Assembly: GCA_003049485.1 (NCBI GenBank)
Contig: PYST01000041.1
Coordinates: 62,001 to 126,000, forward strand
DNA: 64,000 nucleotides
Origin: Ophioceras dolichostomum
Lineage: Eukaryota; Ascomycota; Sordariomycetes; Magnaporthales; Ophioceraceae
Reading direction: 5' to 3'
Shown here piece by piece: positions 1 to 12,406 of this stretch (position 1 is the stretch's first letter; the number at the start of each line of letters is the position of its first letter). The notes beneath the pieces are model-generated. The model had not been told where the DNA came from and ran no database searches. It was given only the letters and a program-made list of their open reading frames with translations. The position numbers and the translations under genes were made by a program.

Positions 1-1991
1 ACACTTCGGTCGAGATGAACCGCCGAATGTCGTCCTTGTTCCTGGTGGCGTCGATATACAGGTTCGGCGTGGTCCGCAGCCTGCACACGATGTCGCGGTC
101 GTTGCGGCTAGTCACTAAGACCTTGACCACGTTTGCCGATTCCTTGACGATCCGGTCAAGGGCCTCGAACAGCTCGAACCGTTTGACGGGGTCGCACTCG
201 TCAAGCGCGTCGATGATGATGGTCGCCGGGTTGTCCGCCAGTACGTTGAGGATTAACGTGACTGTATCCTGAAGCGAAGGCCTCGGGCCACTAGCATCTG
301 GCCGTCCCCGGCTCGAGTGCATCTCACACAGCGCTTCGTTGAGCGTTGAGTTCGGGTCATCGCCACATAGCTGCCTGGCGATGCACCGAAGGACTTCGGC
401 TGGGTCTGCCCGCTCGGGCTCGGCCTTGTCTTGCGAGCAGTAGAAGAAGGCGATTGGTGCTAGAGCTCGGGGTGCATCTTCGCCGTCCTCAGATACCACA
501 GATACCACAGATACCACCCCGCTGGCATTTTGCTGGGTCCTCCGTTCAAGTTCAGCGTCGATCACGGCTGAAGCCAGCTTCGTTTTACCACTACCAGGCA
601 TGCCGTGAAGCCAAAGTGTGGACGAGACACTGGAATTGTTCCAGTCGCGGAATTCAGAGCTGTTGAACATCCACTGTCCCGAGTCGACGAGCCGGTCTGT
701 CCGCTGTGTTGAGTGGTGGATTTTGTATGGGATCGGCGACAGCCACTCGGAAATCGCTTGCCTCGAGTCCGGACTGAGGGAGTCTGTGGGCCGAGCCGCC
801 GGCTTCTGCAGCCGCTGGGTTGGTCCCATGATAGACGAGATGGCCTGAAGAATCGGCTCTGAACGCTGCTGTCGGGGCAACTGGGCAAAATGTGGGTGGT
901 GGTGACGCTGTTGCCGTTGCTGGTATTGCCCTGTTACCAGTCCTGTACCGTAGCTGTTCTGAAGGAAGATGATGCTGATCATTTCCAGCTGCGAAGACAT
1001 TCTATTTGCCGTGGCGCGCAAGTCGCCGACCCCTGCAAATGTCCGCTGCATGATCTCGACGCCTACGATGCTGGCTGTGCGATCAACCTCCACCTGTCTC
1101 CTTTCGATCTCCTCCAGAACGTTCTTGAGGTCCGGGAAGCTGGTCGACAGCGCGTTCTTGAAGAAGCGCTTCGCAGTGTTCATCCCGAAGTATTTGTACG
1201 CCATCGCTAAAAAGGTCAACACGGAGGCGTAGAGGTTGACCATCGAGGTCTCGAGGTGCTCTCTCGCGGATGTGGGCTGCTGGAAGTAGACCGATTCGAA
1301 AACGGCATATCGCGCGATAAGGTGGGTGATTCGCTCCACGCCGTCGATCATGGTAACGAACATCTCGTTGTCGTTGACTGAGATCTAGAGGAAGAAAGAG
1401 AGAGGGAAAGGGAAGTATTAGCAGACGAAACGTGGCCGGGAACAGAAGCATACGGCGTCAGAGGCTGGGTGATCACTTGCATTCAGAAGGAAGCCGAGAA
1501 CACCCCATGGCAAGGCTGCATACTCCGGGGCGTACTGGGCGGCGGCATCACCAATGGTCTTGAACTGCTGGATGGCGTGGACAATCTTCTCGAAAACGTC
1601 GCGAAGGATGATGATCTCGCCGTTGCGTTTCTTCACCTTCCACCGATTCGCCAACGATGCCCTGTGCTGTTTCTGGGCTGCCCCCAGCGCCATTTCCAGC
1701 ATCACCCGCCGTTGGCGTACGGAGAATCCAGCGCCATGGTGTTGGAGTTGGAGCTCGAGGTGCGCGTCAAAAATCTCCCGAACATCGTCGTCAACCTTGG
1801 AAAGTGCCGTCTGCCACCGGTCGATCTCGGTTGATGTCCTGTTCAAGATGTTTTGGCCAGCCGGGCCAAATGACCCGTTAGTATATTTTGCCTCGGGGCA
1901 GTCGTGGACCTGGCAAACAAACCCAAGCATGGTGTGGAGGGACTGGATGACCGCAACTTACATGTTCTCCTGGACCATTGCCATCCTGCAT
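1..1991 (-). CDS. NACHT-domain STAND NTPase, truncated by window edge
   Basis: Proposed CDS is complement(<1..1377, 1477..1909, 1962..1991); the C-terminal part lies outside the window. The frame stays open through both introns (1910-1961 and 1378-1476). About 400 N-terminal residues look like the helical N-terminal region of fungal NACHT proteins. They are followed by a Walker A motif, GMPGSGKTKLAS (around residue 413), and a Walker B motif, TIIIDALDECD (around residue 544). This is the layout of fungal STAND proteins, ATP/GTP-driven switches linked in some species to heterokaryon incompatibility or innate-like immunity. The effector and sensor repeats are not visible here. A 9-bp unit repeated three times (about 490-519) encodes VVS repeats. 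The 10-codon first exon and the ATG at 1991 are the weakest part of the model; the NACHT core is secure. Confidence 0.8.
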
Positions 1992-3153
1992 CCTGCGTCG
2001 ATGGAGCTATTGTAGATCTTTGACTTTTTAGAGATCTGACGCTCGGGAGATTTACAGTCAAGGCTCGACAGAAACCAAACCGCTAATAGCTGCGTCAACC
2101 CCTCGTTTCTCATCGTCTCAGCCTTACCAATTCTAGCCTCCTGATTGGTTCGTCGCAATGGCGGTGGCTTGTATCGATTTTACACATGCTACGCGGGGGA
2201 GCTTTCGCATCATTGACGGGAAATCCCGAAACGACACAGGCTGGGCAACCACGACCGGCCCTTCGCAGAAACCTCTACTACCTAGTCTTTCGTCTCTGAG
2301 GTGGCTCGTTTGGCTGGTATACGAGGGCCCGGAGACGCGCGAAAGACCCAAAACCCTTCCTAATTGAAGAAGGGCATTACCAAGATTACGTCGTGTTTTT
2401 AGTAGAGAGCAGCTGGTAGTCTCTAGTGCGGTCAACCTACAGGACATGAACTGGTAGCTTTTCGGAGGTCGAGAAAGAATTGGGGAACTTGGCATATTGT
2501 ACTTGGAAGCGACTTCACCCAACGATTTTACGAGGAAAGAGGAAGGAGGCAGGAGGCCCGTAAGCAGATGCACTGATCATGAGATAGAGCCCGGATAATC
2601 CTTCCAGCGAGGGGATATCGGCAGGCAGACTGCTGGCCCCTGTGGAGATGACCAACCTTGATAGGTGTTAGCTGTGCAAGAATTCCCCGATATCGATGGC
2701 CTGGCATCGACCCCGCGTGCTGTGCTGATGATTTGCGAAGGCACAGCAAGACGGAGTCACAACGCGAACTAGGAAGCTTTGGGGACTCGACCTCTCGGCC
2801 CACTCGTCCATGCAGCGACCTTGGTCTCCTTGGAACGGTCCGGTTAAGTGCCCAGCACCCAGCAAGAAGGCTCCCACAGACCATGTCTGCCAACCTGCCT
2901 GGACAGTTGCTACGCACCAGGGCACCTCCAATCTTGTGGAACATCGAACCACTCGATTCTCAGAGCACTGGGAGGACAATGCAGCAACTGCCAGAATGAC
3001 CGGACAGCGGAGCGCTCGAATATCAAGCGTCGGCGGTTACGCTGAGGCGCAAACTTCTGGGCTCAGGACCTCACCTCTAGGATGCTTCGAGAAGAATTCC
3101 TAAGGGATCGCCACTCGCGTACTCCGGTGGCGAGCCTAGTCAGCGAGTGAGCC

Positions 3154-3201
3154 ACAGGACAGCCAAGGACAGCCCAGGACAGCCTAGCCCAGCCTAGCCT
3201 A
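3154..3201. repeat. short tandem repeat, ~10-bp unit (ACAGCCCAGG-like)
   Basis: About four to five imperfect copies of a decamer resembling ACAGCCCAGG, the later ones drifting to AGCCTAGCCC. It is intergenic with no coding context. Confidence 0.7.
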
Positions 3202-6200
3202 GATATGCTAGGTTCCAGAAGCTTTCCGGGGGCCGGAGCGAGCCGAAGGCTTCACAAGTCGTTGCTTCCGAGTGGACAGAAGAGACCAGAAACATCCATG
3301 GATCGCTGGATCCCAAACCCCGCCTCGCGTGGCACTGCATCTTGCAACGGTCACGATGCGGCCATGATGAGGGTGTCAAGACTCGTGGAGGGCTGGCGAT
3401 TTGCTTTGTGCTCCTGCACTTGCAGGACACGCCCTCATCTTCAGGGGTCACCGCCCAGGCTCCAGGCGAAGGATAGGAACAGACTGGGGATTTGATCCTC
3501 GGGTAGAAGTATAAGTTACACGACAGACAAATCGACGGAAGGCTGGGACTGTTGGACCTCGGAGCTCACACCGAGGCAACGCAAAAGGAAGTTGGTCTTG
3601 CCGCCTTGCTTGGCTGCTTGGCTGCTTGGCTCCCAGGCTCCTTATTAGCTTGTGACAAAAAAAGCAGGTGTCTCCATCAAACGCTTGAGAGGCAAGGGAG
3701 GGTCCAACGAATCCAGAGGGTCGGAATTGTCATCTCGTACCAGATCTTGGCACGTGAAAGTGTGTGTGAGTTGGGGTCCACGGAGTAAAGACCCAAGACC
3801 GGACAAGATCTGCAAGGCAAATACCACAGCAGGTATTTTTGCCTGTCTGTCGCACAAGGCCGCTGTGAAGTTGGTGGTGGAGGATTGCTTGCTTCGCATT
3901 CTTTGTATCGCGACACATGCAGCCGGATCGGCGATCACTTGTGAAGGTTTAGAGTCGGGTTAGATTGTCGCCCGTATCGCTCTCGGAGTTTGCAGGACAA
4001 GTATGCCAGCTTGGTAGGTAGGTCCTTATCAAAACGCGGAGATGGAGGACGAAAGGAGTTGCGCTTGGGGGATGGGCCGGCCGCCGTCCATCTGTGACAG
4101 ATGATACGATTTCCTCCGTGGGTTGGCTGGCATGTTGCTTCGCGGACGCAGGCTCGAACCGAATGAGGGGAGCCAAGGCCCGATCCTCGAAGGGGAAGCT
4201 GGACTTTGAAGCGGAAGCTGGAGGAGTAAGCGCCCAGCCGGTTGAGTCCTGCCGGCTTAGTTCAACAGGCGGCCATCGCGGCGACTGATGAAAGCGGGAA
4301 GAACCTGAGAAGCATGAGAAGAAGCTTGAGTGTTACACTCAATGTCCAACTTTGGCATGGAGTGGTAAGTGACATGTCAACCAAGGCGATCAGGCGCAGG
4401 GCAAGCAAGGCAAGCGCCTGCAGAGAGGCCAGGTTTGGCAACCCGAGCAGAAAGATCCGTGATATCGGACACGAGAAATCTCGGGTGTCCATTATCATAA
4501 TGTCAACCCTCCCAACCGTACTGGCGCGGTGTAGTAGCACACAATCTGCAAGTAATGGGTAGGGACAACGCGTCAGCTTCGAGAACAAAGAAGGATCTTG
4601 TGTGCGCAGTGGACGTGTCTGTACAACAATAGCACCATGGACCTAGGTAGGTAGAGAGATAGGGTAGAGATGGGAAGGTGGAAGGCTGGAGACGGAAGCT
4701 GATGAGATTGAAAGCGACGGGATTGGACCGAGGGACGGCATGAAGCGGCATTGGAAGCGAGCCTTGAGCCGAGGGGCTGCTCAGCTCACACACTCCCTCT
4801 CTCTCTTTCTTCTCTTGTTGGAAAGAATTCTCGATTTGTCGATAGAATTGTCGCGAAAAACGCCATCGAATGCAAAAACCAAATCCCTAGGTAGGCACCT
4901 TAGGTACGGACTTGGCAGCCAGAACAGGCATCTTTCACGGCCCGTCGATTTAGCGTTGAGGAGGGTCATTCTGGGCCAAGCTGGCTTTCTCGCCACCTAC
5001 CTCGATGCAGGATGCACTCCGATATGCAGTGATCCTGCTACGTAAAAAGTCCACTCTTCTCAGCAGGCGATCGGTGATTGGAATTGCGAAGAAAGGGCGC
5101 TTGTTGCGAATCAAGCAGGTGAGGCAAGTAGAACTGTTGGTGGCCTGAACAACTGAAGCAAGCGCATGGGAGAAGACGGGGCAAATGGCTGGGAATGTGG
5201 AAGGAGGTCGCTATGAGCACGTGGTTATTAACCCAAATGACACTGAAGGTGGGTTTCTTATCACATCGCGTCGGGAAGGCGCCGAAGAAGCCCCATGGAG
5301 TCTGTGCTGTCTCGAAATCCTTGCCGTTCTCCTCATCACGACATCTCACACGAGTTGTCTCGACTCTCTCCACGTTTCCAGTGGCTGCAATCGACGCCAC
5401 CGACATAATTGATCAACACAGTACAGCTGCAATACGGTTGAATTATTGGTTGGTTGGCGACGATTCGAAAAAGCACCTATCTCGGTGATCGCTCACGTGT
5501 GCTCTCCCAGTTGCCTTCTTTTTGCCTCTTTGCCTCCCCCTTTTCCGCTAGGTCTGTAGGCCAACCTTCTCGAAGCTGGAATGGAAGCCCTCGTGCCCGC
5601 CTCCGTTGATTTGTGGGCGTCGGCATAGCACGGCTGCATTGGCGGGGTCAAGAGTTCTCTTGCTTTGTTTTAGGGGAAGTCAGCGGCACACCCCCCCAAA
5701 ACCAAGCCCCAAATCCCATCCCATCCCCCTTGTGGCAACCGCTTAACCAGTCGCAACCAAGACCAGACGCCGCTCCCCAGCGCCGTTTTGACGACACCCG
5801 CCCTCGTAAAAAAAAAAAGCACAAGCCGCTGACGCCCTACTACATGAGCACTATGACCAAAGAAGCTTTGCCGTGGCCGGATCGATCGTCATGGTTACTT
5901 GGCACAGCATGGGGGAGGCTATGTTTTTTGTGCCGGCCCTAGCTGAGGCTCTGCTTGAGTTTTGACGACTAATAGAAGAGCACGAGGCAAGGAGAAGGAA
6001 GAAGAAGAAAAAGAATGAAAGAAAAAAAATCGGAACAACAGGGTGATAAAACAACAACAGCGACGACAAGAAACGAAGCCATTCTAGAAAGTCAGGAGAC
6101 ACGGAGCCACTCCGGCGGTATCGAGACTTTGTGGGGAGTGAATACGGACGGAGGACAATACACAAGCACGTACGATTAATGATACGGCACAGAAGCACAA

Positions 6201-6914
6201 AAAAGAGCAAAAGCAAACATGTGGCATGGGCTCGAAATCTCCAACAGATGGATGCAAGACCTCATCGCATGCAGATGAGCGGCAACTACGACGAGAGCGG
6301 CAAGAAGAGAGAAAGAGGAGGGAGGAGGGAGGGGAGGAGGGGAGTCAAAACAGGGAGCTGGGGACATTGATGAGGGGAACGCTAGCAGAGCCGGGGGGAG
6401 GGGAATGTGGAGGACGCAGTGGCCCGCCAAGTCCGGCGCAAGTCAAATGCCAAGCGGCCGCGATCCTCCGTAACGTCTTCGACCGATCACCCAATCAGCG
6501 GGCCCAGTTTGCGTGCTATCTGAATCGACCATCGACCTTCCTAAAGCAGGCATACCTTTCGGTCTCGAGAAGGGTCAAAGTCAAGATCAGAGACATGAGA
6601 GACAGGGCAACACAGGCAGCCGGAAGGCAGACTGACAAGACCAGACAGACTCTTGGGCGACGGAGAGCACCGCCGTACGAATTTTGCCCCTCCGTTCCCA
6701 CGGTATCACACGAGCAAAATGGAAAGTGTGTCCCACAGCACGCGCAGACACGCGCGCGCACACGACCAAAACGCCGATTCCCTAACCACTCTTGACAGGA
6801 ACCAGTGGAAGCCAGGGAGGAAGGCTGTGTGTGGACTACTAATGTAAGAAGGCTTTTTTATTATCTCCTTTTCCATCACTTCTAACACGAAGGTAGAAGG
6901 TCAAAGACGGGAGG

Positions 6915-6940
6915 TGCCTAGGTACCTAGGTAGGTAGGTA
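6915..6940. repeat. CCTAGGTA/GGTA simple repeat
   Basis: A run of CCTAGGTACCTAGG followed by GTAG repeats. The same core recurs in several intergenic spaces of the window. Confidence 0.7.
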
Positions 6941-7566
6941 TTTCAACAAGTGGCGACTTGATCATCAACCTTAATTGTTCTGGAGCCTTGGCAGCCCGAT
7001 TGGCTCTGTCTGGACCGACCCTCTCGGCGTCCACGACAAGAGGCGAGAAAGGAAGGCTGGGAGGCGGCACACAAATGTACCCTCTGCAAAAGGCTAATGG
7101 CCCGAGGCATCACGGACACGCCAGAGAGCCTACTGCAAGAGGCGGCCACTACGGCAGATCCTTGCCGCCTCTGTCTCTGTCGCTCTATGACGGCGACGGC
7201 GCGGGCGAACACTGGAACCCCAACAATCCGTGAAAACAGTACTCTGGACCCTTGATGTCACTCACTGGTGCTTGCGTTGGCTGGGCGCCGTGGACCATGG
7301 TTGGCCCGTTTGTTGCTTGGTTGCATCTCCATCCTATCCCATTGCATTATTCCCATCCACCATGCCACCATCCGAGCATCCATCCATTCCCATGTCGTGT
7401 TCCAGTGTCCCATCCCATTCCCCTCACCTCTTCTCCTCCGCAGGTCGACCAGATTGCCTGCAACCCTTGTCCTGTGGTACGAAGTACAGTCTCACTCGTT
7501 TGAACCTTTGGCTCTTCCGAACCCACCCCCCGGAGAGATTTGCGGTGGCCAACCCAAGAATGGATC

Positions 7567-7588
7567 ATGGATGGATGGATGGATCATG
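7567..7588. repeat. ATGG microsatellite
   Basis: Tandem ATGG units in the upstream region of the peptide transporter gene. Confidence 0.7.
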
Positions 7589-7830
7589 GATGCACTGGCA
7601 GATAAGAACACCACCCTGTAAAAGGCAGGCAGGGAGACAGGCAGGCAGAGGAAGATTGGCCATTGGGCAAAGCAGGCAGCCCGGTTGGTCCCCGAATCCC
7701 CTCCCCTGCAAGCCCAAGTGGGTATTTGGGGACAAGGTTGGCAGGCAATAAGTTTCAATAAGAGAGTGAACGGCGGGAAGGAGGCAAGTGAACAAGCTGA
7801 GAAGGTGTCGCCCGCCATATATGGTCACAA

Positions 7831-7840
7831 GTATATAACC
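7831..7840 (+). promoter_or_regulatory. candidate TATA element for the peptide transporter
   Basis: GTATATAACC lies about 510 nt before the proposed start codon of the transporter. If used, it implies a 5' leader of roughly 480 nt. Judged from sequence only. Confidence 0.3.
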
Positions 7841-8348
7841 TCTCCTGTTGTTCCACCTGCCCAGCTCCAAGCTCCCAGAAGAAGCTGCGTGTGTCCCCCT
7901 ACCCTCTCCTCCTCCCTCCCGTCCTCGCCTGCCTTGCATCTTGGGTTCAGGCTATAATAACCTGCCCCAGCTTTATCTTGCAGCAGCAAGAAGCAGTTGA
8001 AGCAAGAGAGTGTGAAGCAGCACCAGAAAATTGGCATTAAGGCCAAGCTGCCAGCCATAGCATCTGCCGATCTTCACTGCGATCCCGAGCACTTTGTGTT
8101 TCATTTGGACCGCTTCCGCTGATCACTCATTCACTCACTCACTCCCTTCCCCCCTCCATTCCGTTCCCGCTGCCGTTGCCCTCGTGGCTCTCTTTTCTGT
8201 TACCCCTCTTAATCTCTCTTTCCCTCAAGCAAAACAAAGGCTTGCCTGCTTGCTTGTTGTGATCGATCTCGAGAGATATCTTGAGAGATCATCACTTTCC
8301 CCCATCAAAGAAGGGACATATTTCTCAGAGCAACAAAAGTCCGCCAAA

Positions 8349-10187
8349 ATGAGTAACCAAGCCAGCTACCAAACGGAGCTCATCGCCAAGGCGCATGTCC
8401 CGGAGGCGGACGTACAGGGCACGGAGAAGGAGATCATGGCCGGCAAGGGCTCGATGGATGTGAACAAGACGCACCCTCAGATCCACGAGTCGGACTCGGA
8501 CGACTTCGACGACAAGCCCACCGAGGAGGAGATGCACACGCTGCGGCGCGTGTCAGGCAAGATCCGATGGGGCATTTACACCATCGCCTTCGCCGAGCTG
8601 TGCGAGCGCTTCTCGTACTACGGCACGTCCATCATGTACACCAACTTCATCCAGCGCAAAATGCCAGAGGGCTCCACCACGGGCTCCAACCCGAACCCGA
8701 ACGGCACGCCCGGCGCGCTGGGAATGGGCCAGCAGGCCTCGCAGGGCCTGGTCCTGTTTAACCAGTTCTTCGCTTACCTGATGCCGCTGGTCGGCGCCTA
8801 CATCGCCGACGCCCGCCTGGGCCGCTACTGGACCATCCATATCGCCATCGCCGTTTCCACCATCGCCCACGCTATCCTGACCGCCTCCGCCGCGCCCGCC
8901 GTGCTGAGGAACCCGGACTCGGCCTTCGCCGCCTTCATCATCGGCCTGATCACGCTCTGCGTCGGTACCGGCTTCTTCAAGGCCAACATCTCGCCCATGC
9001 TGGCCGAGCAGAACCAGGACACCCGCATGCGCGTTATTACGCTGCCCAAGACCGGCGAGCGCGTCATCGTCGACCCGGCCATCACCAACACGCGCATCTT
9101 CCTGTGGTTCTACTTCGCCATCAACGTCGGCGCCACGGCCGGCCAGATCGCCATGGTGTTCGTCGAGAAGTGGTACGGCTTCTGGCTGGCCTTCCTGCTG
9201 CCCACCGTGCTCTTCCTGATCTGCCCCATCGTGCTGGGCCTCAACAAGAAGAAGTACATCCTGACCCCGCCCACCGGCTCGGTCATGTCCAAGTTCATGC
9301 GCATGTTCTTCTGGTGCTCCAAGCGGTCCGGCTGGTTCAAGCGCGTCAACCTCGACCTGGCCAAGCCGTCCAACGTGCCCGTGGACGAGCGCCCGAAGTG
9401 GATGACGTACGACGACGAGTGGGTCGACGAGGTCAAGCGCGGCCTCAAGGCCTGCAAGGTCTTCCTGTTCCTGCCCATCTTCCACCTGAGCTACAACCAG
9501 ATGACCGGCAACCTCACGTCGCAGGCGGCGTCCATGACGCTCAACGGCGCGCCCAACGACCTGATCCAGAACCTCAACCCCGTCTCGATCGTCATCATGG
9601 TGCCCATCTTCGACATGATCCTCTACCCCGGCCTCCGCCGGATGGGCATCTCCTTCACCCCCATCAAGCGCATGGCCGTCGGGTTCTTCTTCGGCTCCTT
9701 CTCAATGATCGCCGCCACGGTCATGCAGTACTACATCTACCAGATGAGCCCGTGCGGCTGGCTCGCCACCGAGTGCGAGGAGGGCGTGGCGCCCATCAAC
9801 GTGTGGGCCCAGTGCCTCCCCTACATCCTGATCGGCATCTCCGAGATCTTCACCAACGTGACGTCGTACGAGTACGCCTTCTCCAAGGCGCCCGAGAACA
9901 TGAAGTCGCTCGTCATGAGCGTCAACCTGTTCATGTCCGCCTTCTCGGCCGCCATCGGCCAGGGCTGGACGCCCCTGTCGATCGACCCGCTGCTGCTGTG
10001 GAACTACGGCTCCATCGCCATCATCGCCTTCATCGGCGGCACCGCCTTCTGGCTCTGCTTCAAGCACTACGACCAGATCGAGGACGAGCTCAACACCCTC
10101 AAGAAGACCAAGTACATGGGCAAGAACCAGCCCAACGCTGCTGCCCTCCAGGATGCTCACAACGCTCCTGTCGAGCAGAAGGTTTAA
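8349..10187 (+). CDS. POT-family proton-coupled di/tripeptide transporter (PTR2-like)
   Basis: A 612-residue, intronless member of the POT/PTR2 branch of the major facilitator superfamily, expected to import di- and tripeptides with protons across the plasma membrane. The diagnostic ExxER motif is seen in FAELCERFSYYG (E83, E86, R87). GAYIADARLGRYWTI (149-163) and GTGFFKANISPMLAEQ (206-221) match the POT signature areas, and FYFAINVGATAG corresponds to the second PTR2 motif. A soluble acidic N-terminus (about 1-65) and many hydrophobic segments fit twelve membrane spans. The ATG at 8349 (context CAAAATGAG) was chosen because the protein then starts with a typical cytosolic tail; the in-frame extension from 8094 reads like 5' leader. 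In fungi these genes are usually nitrogen-regulated, which is not shown by the sequence here. Confidence 0.93.
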   Translation: MSNQASYQTELIAKAHVPEADVQGTEKEIMAGKGSMDVNKTHPQIHESDSDDFDDKPTEEEMHTLRRVSGKIRWGIYTIAFAELCERFSYYGTSIMYTNFIQRKMPEGSTTGSNPNPNGTPGALGMGQQASQGLVLFNQFFAYLMPLVGAYIADARLGRYWTIHIAIAVSTIAHAILTASAAPAVLRNPDSAFAAFIIGLITLCVGTGFFKANISPMLAEQNQDTRMRVITLPKTGERVIVDPAITNTRIFLWFYFAINVGATAGQIAMVFVEKWYGFWLAFLLPTVLFLICPIVLGLNKKKYILTPPTGSVMSKFMRMFFWCSKRSGWFKRVNLDLAKPSNVPVDERPKWMTYDDEWVDEVKRGLKACKVFLFLPIFHLSYNQMTGNLTSQAASMTLNGAPNDLIQNLNPVSIVIMVPIFDMILYPGLRRMGISFTPIKRMAVGFFFGSFSMIAATVMQYYIYQMSPCGWLATECEEGVAPINVWAQCLPYILIGISEIFTNVTSYEYAFSKAPENMKSLVMSVNLFMSAFSAAIGQGWTPLSIDPLLLWNYGSIAIIAFIGGTAFWLCFKHYDQIEDELNTLKKTKYMGKNQPNAAALQDAHNAPVEQKV

Positions 10188-11244
10188 GGGACTTATGTTG
10201 TAGTCCTTTGATGTCGGCGGAGACAATGGAGGAGGAAGTGTGGATTCAAGTCTACACACCCCCTTTTCTTCTCCCGTCAAACATGTTTTCCTCTCTTCTT
10301 TCTTTTCCATGTCAGTTGGATAATTTAAATCGAGTACCTAGTCTTGTCGCCGCGGCCGTGAGTATGTGCTGAATCAAGGTAGAAAGGAGTGTGTCGCGGA
10401 AGAAATTGTGACAAACAAGCGATGATGATATCCCCTGATGCAGATCAATTCAACTCATAACGATCTTTACGTCGCGTGTGCCTCCCCAGTTACTCCAGTA
10501 CCTGATCTGCTTCTCCGTGCATAGACTGGAGGTACTACCTCCGAATGCCGTACCCATTGATGGACGGATATTCGACTGCTATTTCAACACAGACTGATAG
10601 GGTACGCCCTCCGAGTGGCGTGTTCCCGACTTTTCTACTGGTCCGTGCCACTACACAGCTGATCGGCTATCTATGTATCTGCTACCTGCTTACTATCTGC
10701 GAGGCACGCAGGGCATGTACGCAGTTCAACATTGGTTGATCATACCCAAGGACATTTGTTGTCGCGCGAGCAGCGAACTGCCTTGCACGCCAGGTATCTA
10801 TCTGCGCTCAAGTACATTCAAATTCCCGGAAGCTGTCTCTGCCGGTCTTCCCCCTCTTCCCCCACCTCCTCCTCCTCCTCCTCCTCCTCCTCGTCCTCCT
10901 CGAATAAAGTAAGCCCCATCAACTTCACCTTGTTCAGCCCGCATATTCTGCCCTCAGCTTCCAATTTAACATGCTAAACCGTGCAAGCAAAGGAGGAAAG
11001 TCGCACCGACTCAATACATCGAAGTGAAACCACTCCCGTCCATCCAGCATCGGCCTCTCCCTCCCACAGTCCCCATACCGTTCGTCCTGTTCCTCCAACC
11101 TCTAATTACTTAAGCCCCAACCTCCAACCTCCCCTCCAACATCCCCCAACTCGCTGTCCTCCGTCCTTCCACCCTCTTCCACTTTGTCCTCCTCGTCCCC
11201 ACCTATCTCTCCCTTCCTTTCCTGACACCACAAGAAACAGAATC
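10188..11244. other. intergenic region between transporter and SDR gene
   Basis: The 3' ends of two convergent genes face each other here. It holds a CCT microsatellite and a C-rich stretch (about 11040-11230). No supported gene. Confidence 0.6.
10866..10899. repeat. CCT microsatellite
   Basis: About eleven CCT/TCC units, one interrupted by CGT. Confidence 0.85.
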
Positions 11245-12406
11245 TCAAGCCCACAACCCCCTCATAAACCCAACATACTCCCCATCGACCCCATCCGGCG
11301 TCTCCCCCACCCCCTCATCAACCCTCAACCTCCTCTTCAGCGCCGGCCCCCCGTCCCTCGGCCCCACGAAGTACCGCAGCTGGTCCGCCCTCCCGTCCGT
11401 GGCGGCCCTCCACACCGTCTCGGCGGGTGCCGTAGTCGGCATGGACTTGCTGCTCCATGACGAGAAGAGCGCTGCCACTTTTGTGGCGAGCGGGGTGTAT
11501 CTCTCTCTTAGCTTCTCTTGCTTCTTCTTCTCATCTTCGTCTGTGTTGACGCTGCTGTTGGGGTCGGGGGCGAAGAGTTGGGCGAGAAGCGGAGTCGCGC
11601 TGGAGGGGGAGGCGAAGTTCGTGGTGGTGATGCCGCCGTATGGGACGATTATCTTGGCTGTGATCGTGGATGAAGTAGAGGCGGAGAGCTCGTGGTGCAT
11701 GGCTTCGACGAGTGACTCGAGCGCTGCTTTGGAGGCGCTGTAGGCGCCCATGAGCGGAAGGGAGAAGTGCGCTGCTCCGGAGGAGGTGAAGAGGATGGTG
11801 CGTGGGCGGGAGGGGGTGGAGGTTGCGTGGAAGTGAGTGAGGAATAGGTTTGTGAGTTCGATCTGGCCTGTGTGTCCATTTTCAGGTGGCAGTCAGTTAG
11901 TAGGCCCGTACCTCTCTGTCTGTACCTTTGTACCTCGATACCTAGCAGGCAGGCACCAAGTCAAGTATCTGCCGGCCTTCGTAGATAAGGGTGGTAAAAA
12001 GAAGGGGAAGATGCAGGGAGGCATCGTCCGGTTATGGCATACCAAACACGTTCACCTGGAACTGCTTCCGCCAGTCCTCCATGCCAAGCTGCTCGAACAG
12101 CCCCGTCTGCCCGAACCCGGCATTGTTGAGCAGCACGTCGACGATGCCGAACCGGGCAACGGCAGCATCGACAGCCGGCTGGAAGGTGGCAGGATCAAAG
12201 AGGTCGATGGGGTGGATCGCAAGCCGTCCCCCGGCCTCGGGGGACCCGAGGAGGAGGGCCTGTAGCTCGACCGCGGCGTCCGGCGAGCGCGCAGTGGCGA
12301 AGACGTTCCATCCCTTGGAGAGGAGGAGCCGCGTCGTTGCGAGGCCGACGCCTGAGTTGGCGCCGGTTAGGAAGAGGGTTTTTGTAGGTGACGCCATTGC
12401 GTTCAT
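11245..12406 (-). CDS. classical short-chain dehydrogenase/reductase
   Basis: Two exons: complement(11245..11867, 12043..12406). The 175-nt intron begins GTATGCC and ends CACACAG, and the join restores one frame of 328 residues. The Rossmann glycine motif TGANSGVG is at 14-21 and NNAG at 94-97. A serine-rich strand (TSSGAA) near 150 precedes the catalytic YSASK (Y164, K168), so the Ser-Tyr-Lys triad of classical SDR enzymes is complete. The substrate cannot be told from sequence. The C-terminal 120 residues are variable and include an acidic, lysine-rich stretch. A second in-frame ATG four codons in (MASPTK) is an equally good start. The gene converges on the peptide transporter and no pathway neighbours are seen. 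Confidence 0.88.

Larger units (their letters stand above)
1992..8348. other. gene-poor intergenic region, 6.4 kb
   Basis: No convincing gene was found on either strand. Open frames here are short, lack recognisable domains, and several start at GTG or TTG. The stretch holds simple repeats (about 3154-3201, 6915-6940, 7567-7588), A-rich runs near 5810 and 6000-6030, and the promoter and long 5' leader of the peptide transporter downstream. A noncoding transcript cannot be excluded from sequence alone. Confidence 0.6.

Noticed and set aside
6226..6795. 189-codon plus-strand frame in the gene desert
   Set aside because: Basic, simple-repeat composition (Arg/Glu runs from AGG-rich DNA), no domain and no splice or promoter context; a chance frame is more likely.
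7230..7751. 173-codon frame upstream of the transporter
   Set aside because: Starts at GTG and is built on ATGG repeats and C-rich sequence; looks like noncoding DNA.
8553..9485. 310-codon frame antisense to the transporter, and 9104-10372 in another sense frame
   Set aside because: Shadow frames of a GC-rich gene whose own frame carries clear POT motifs.
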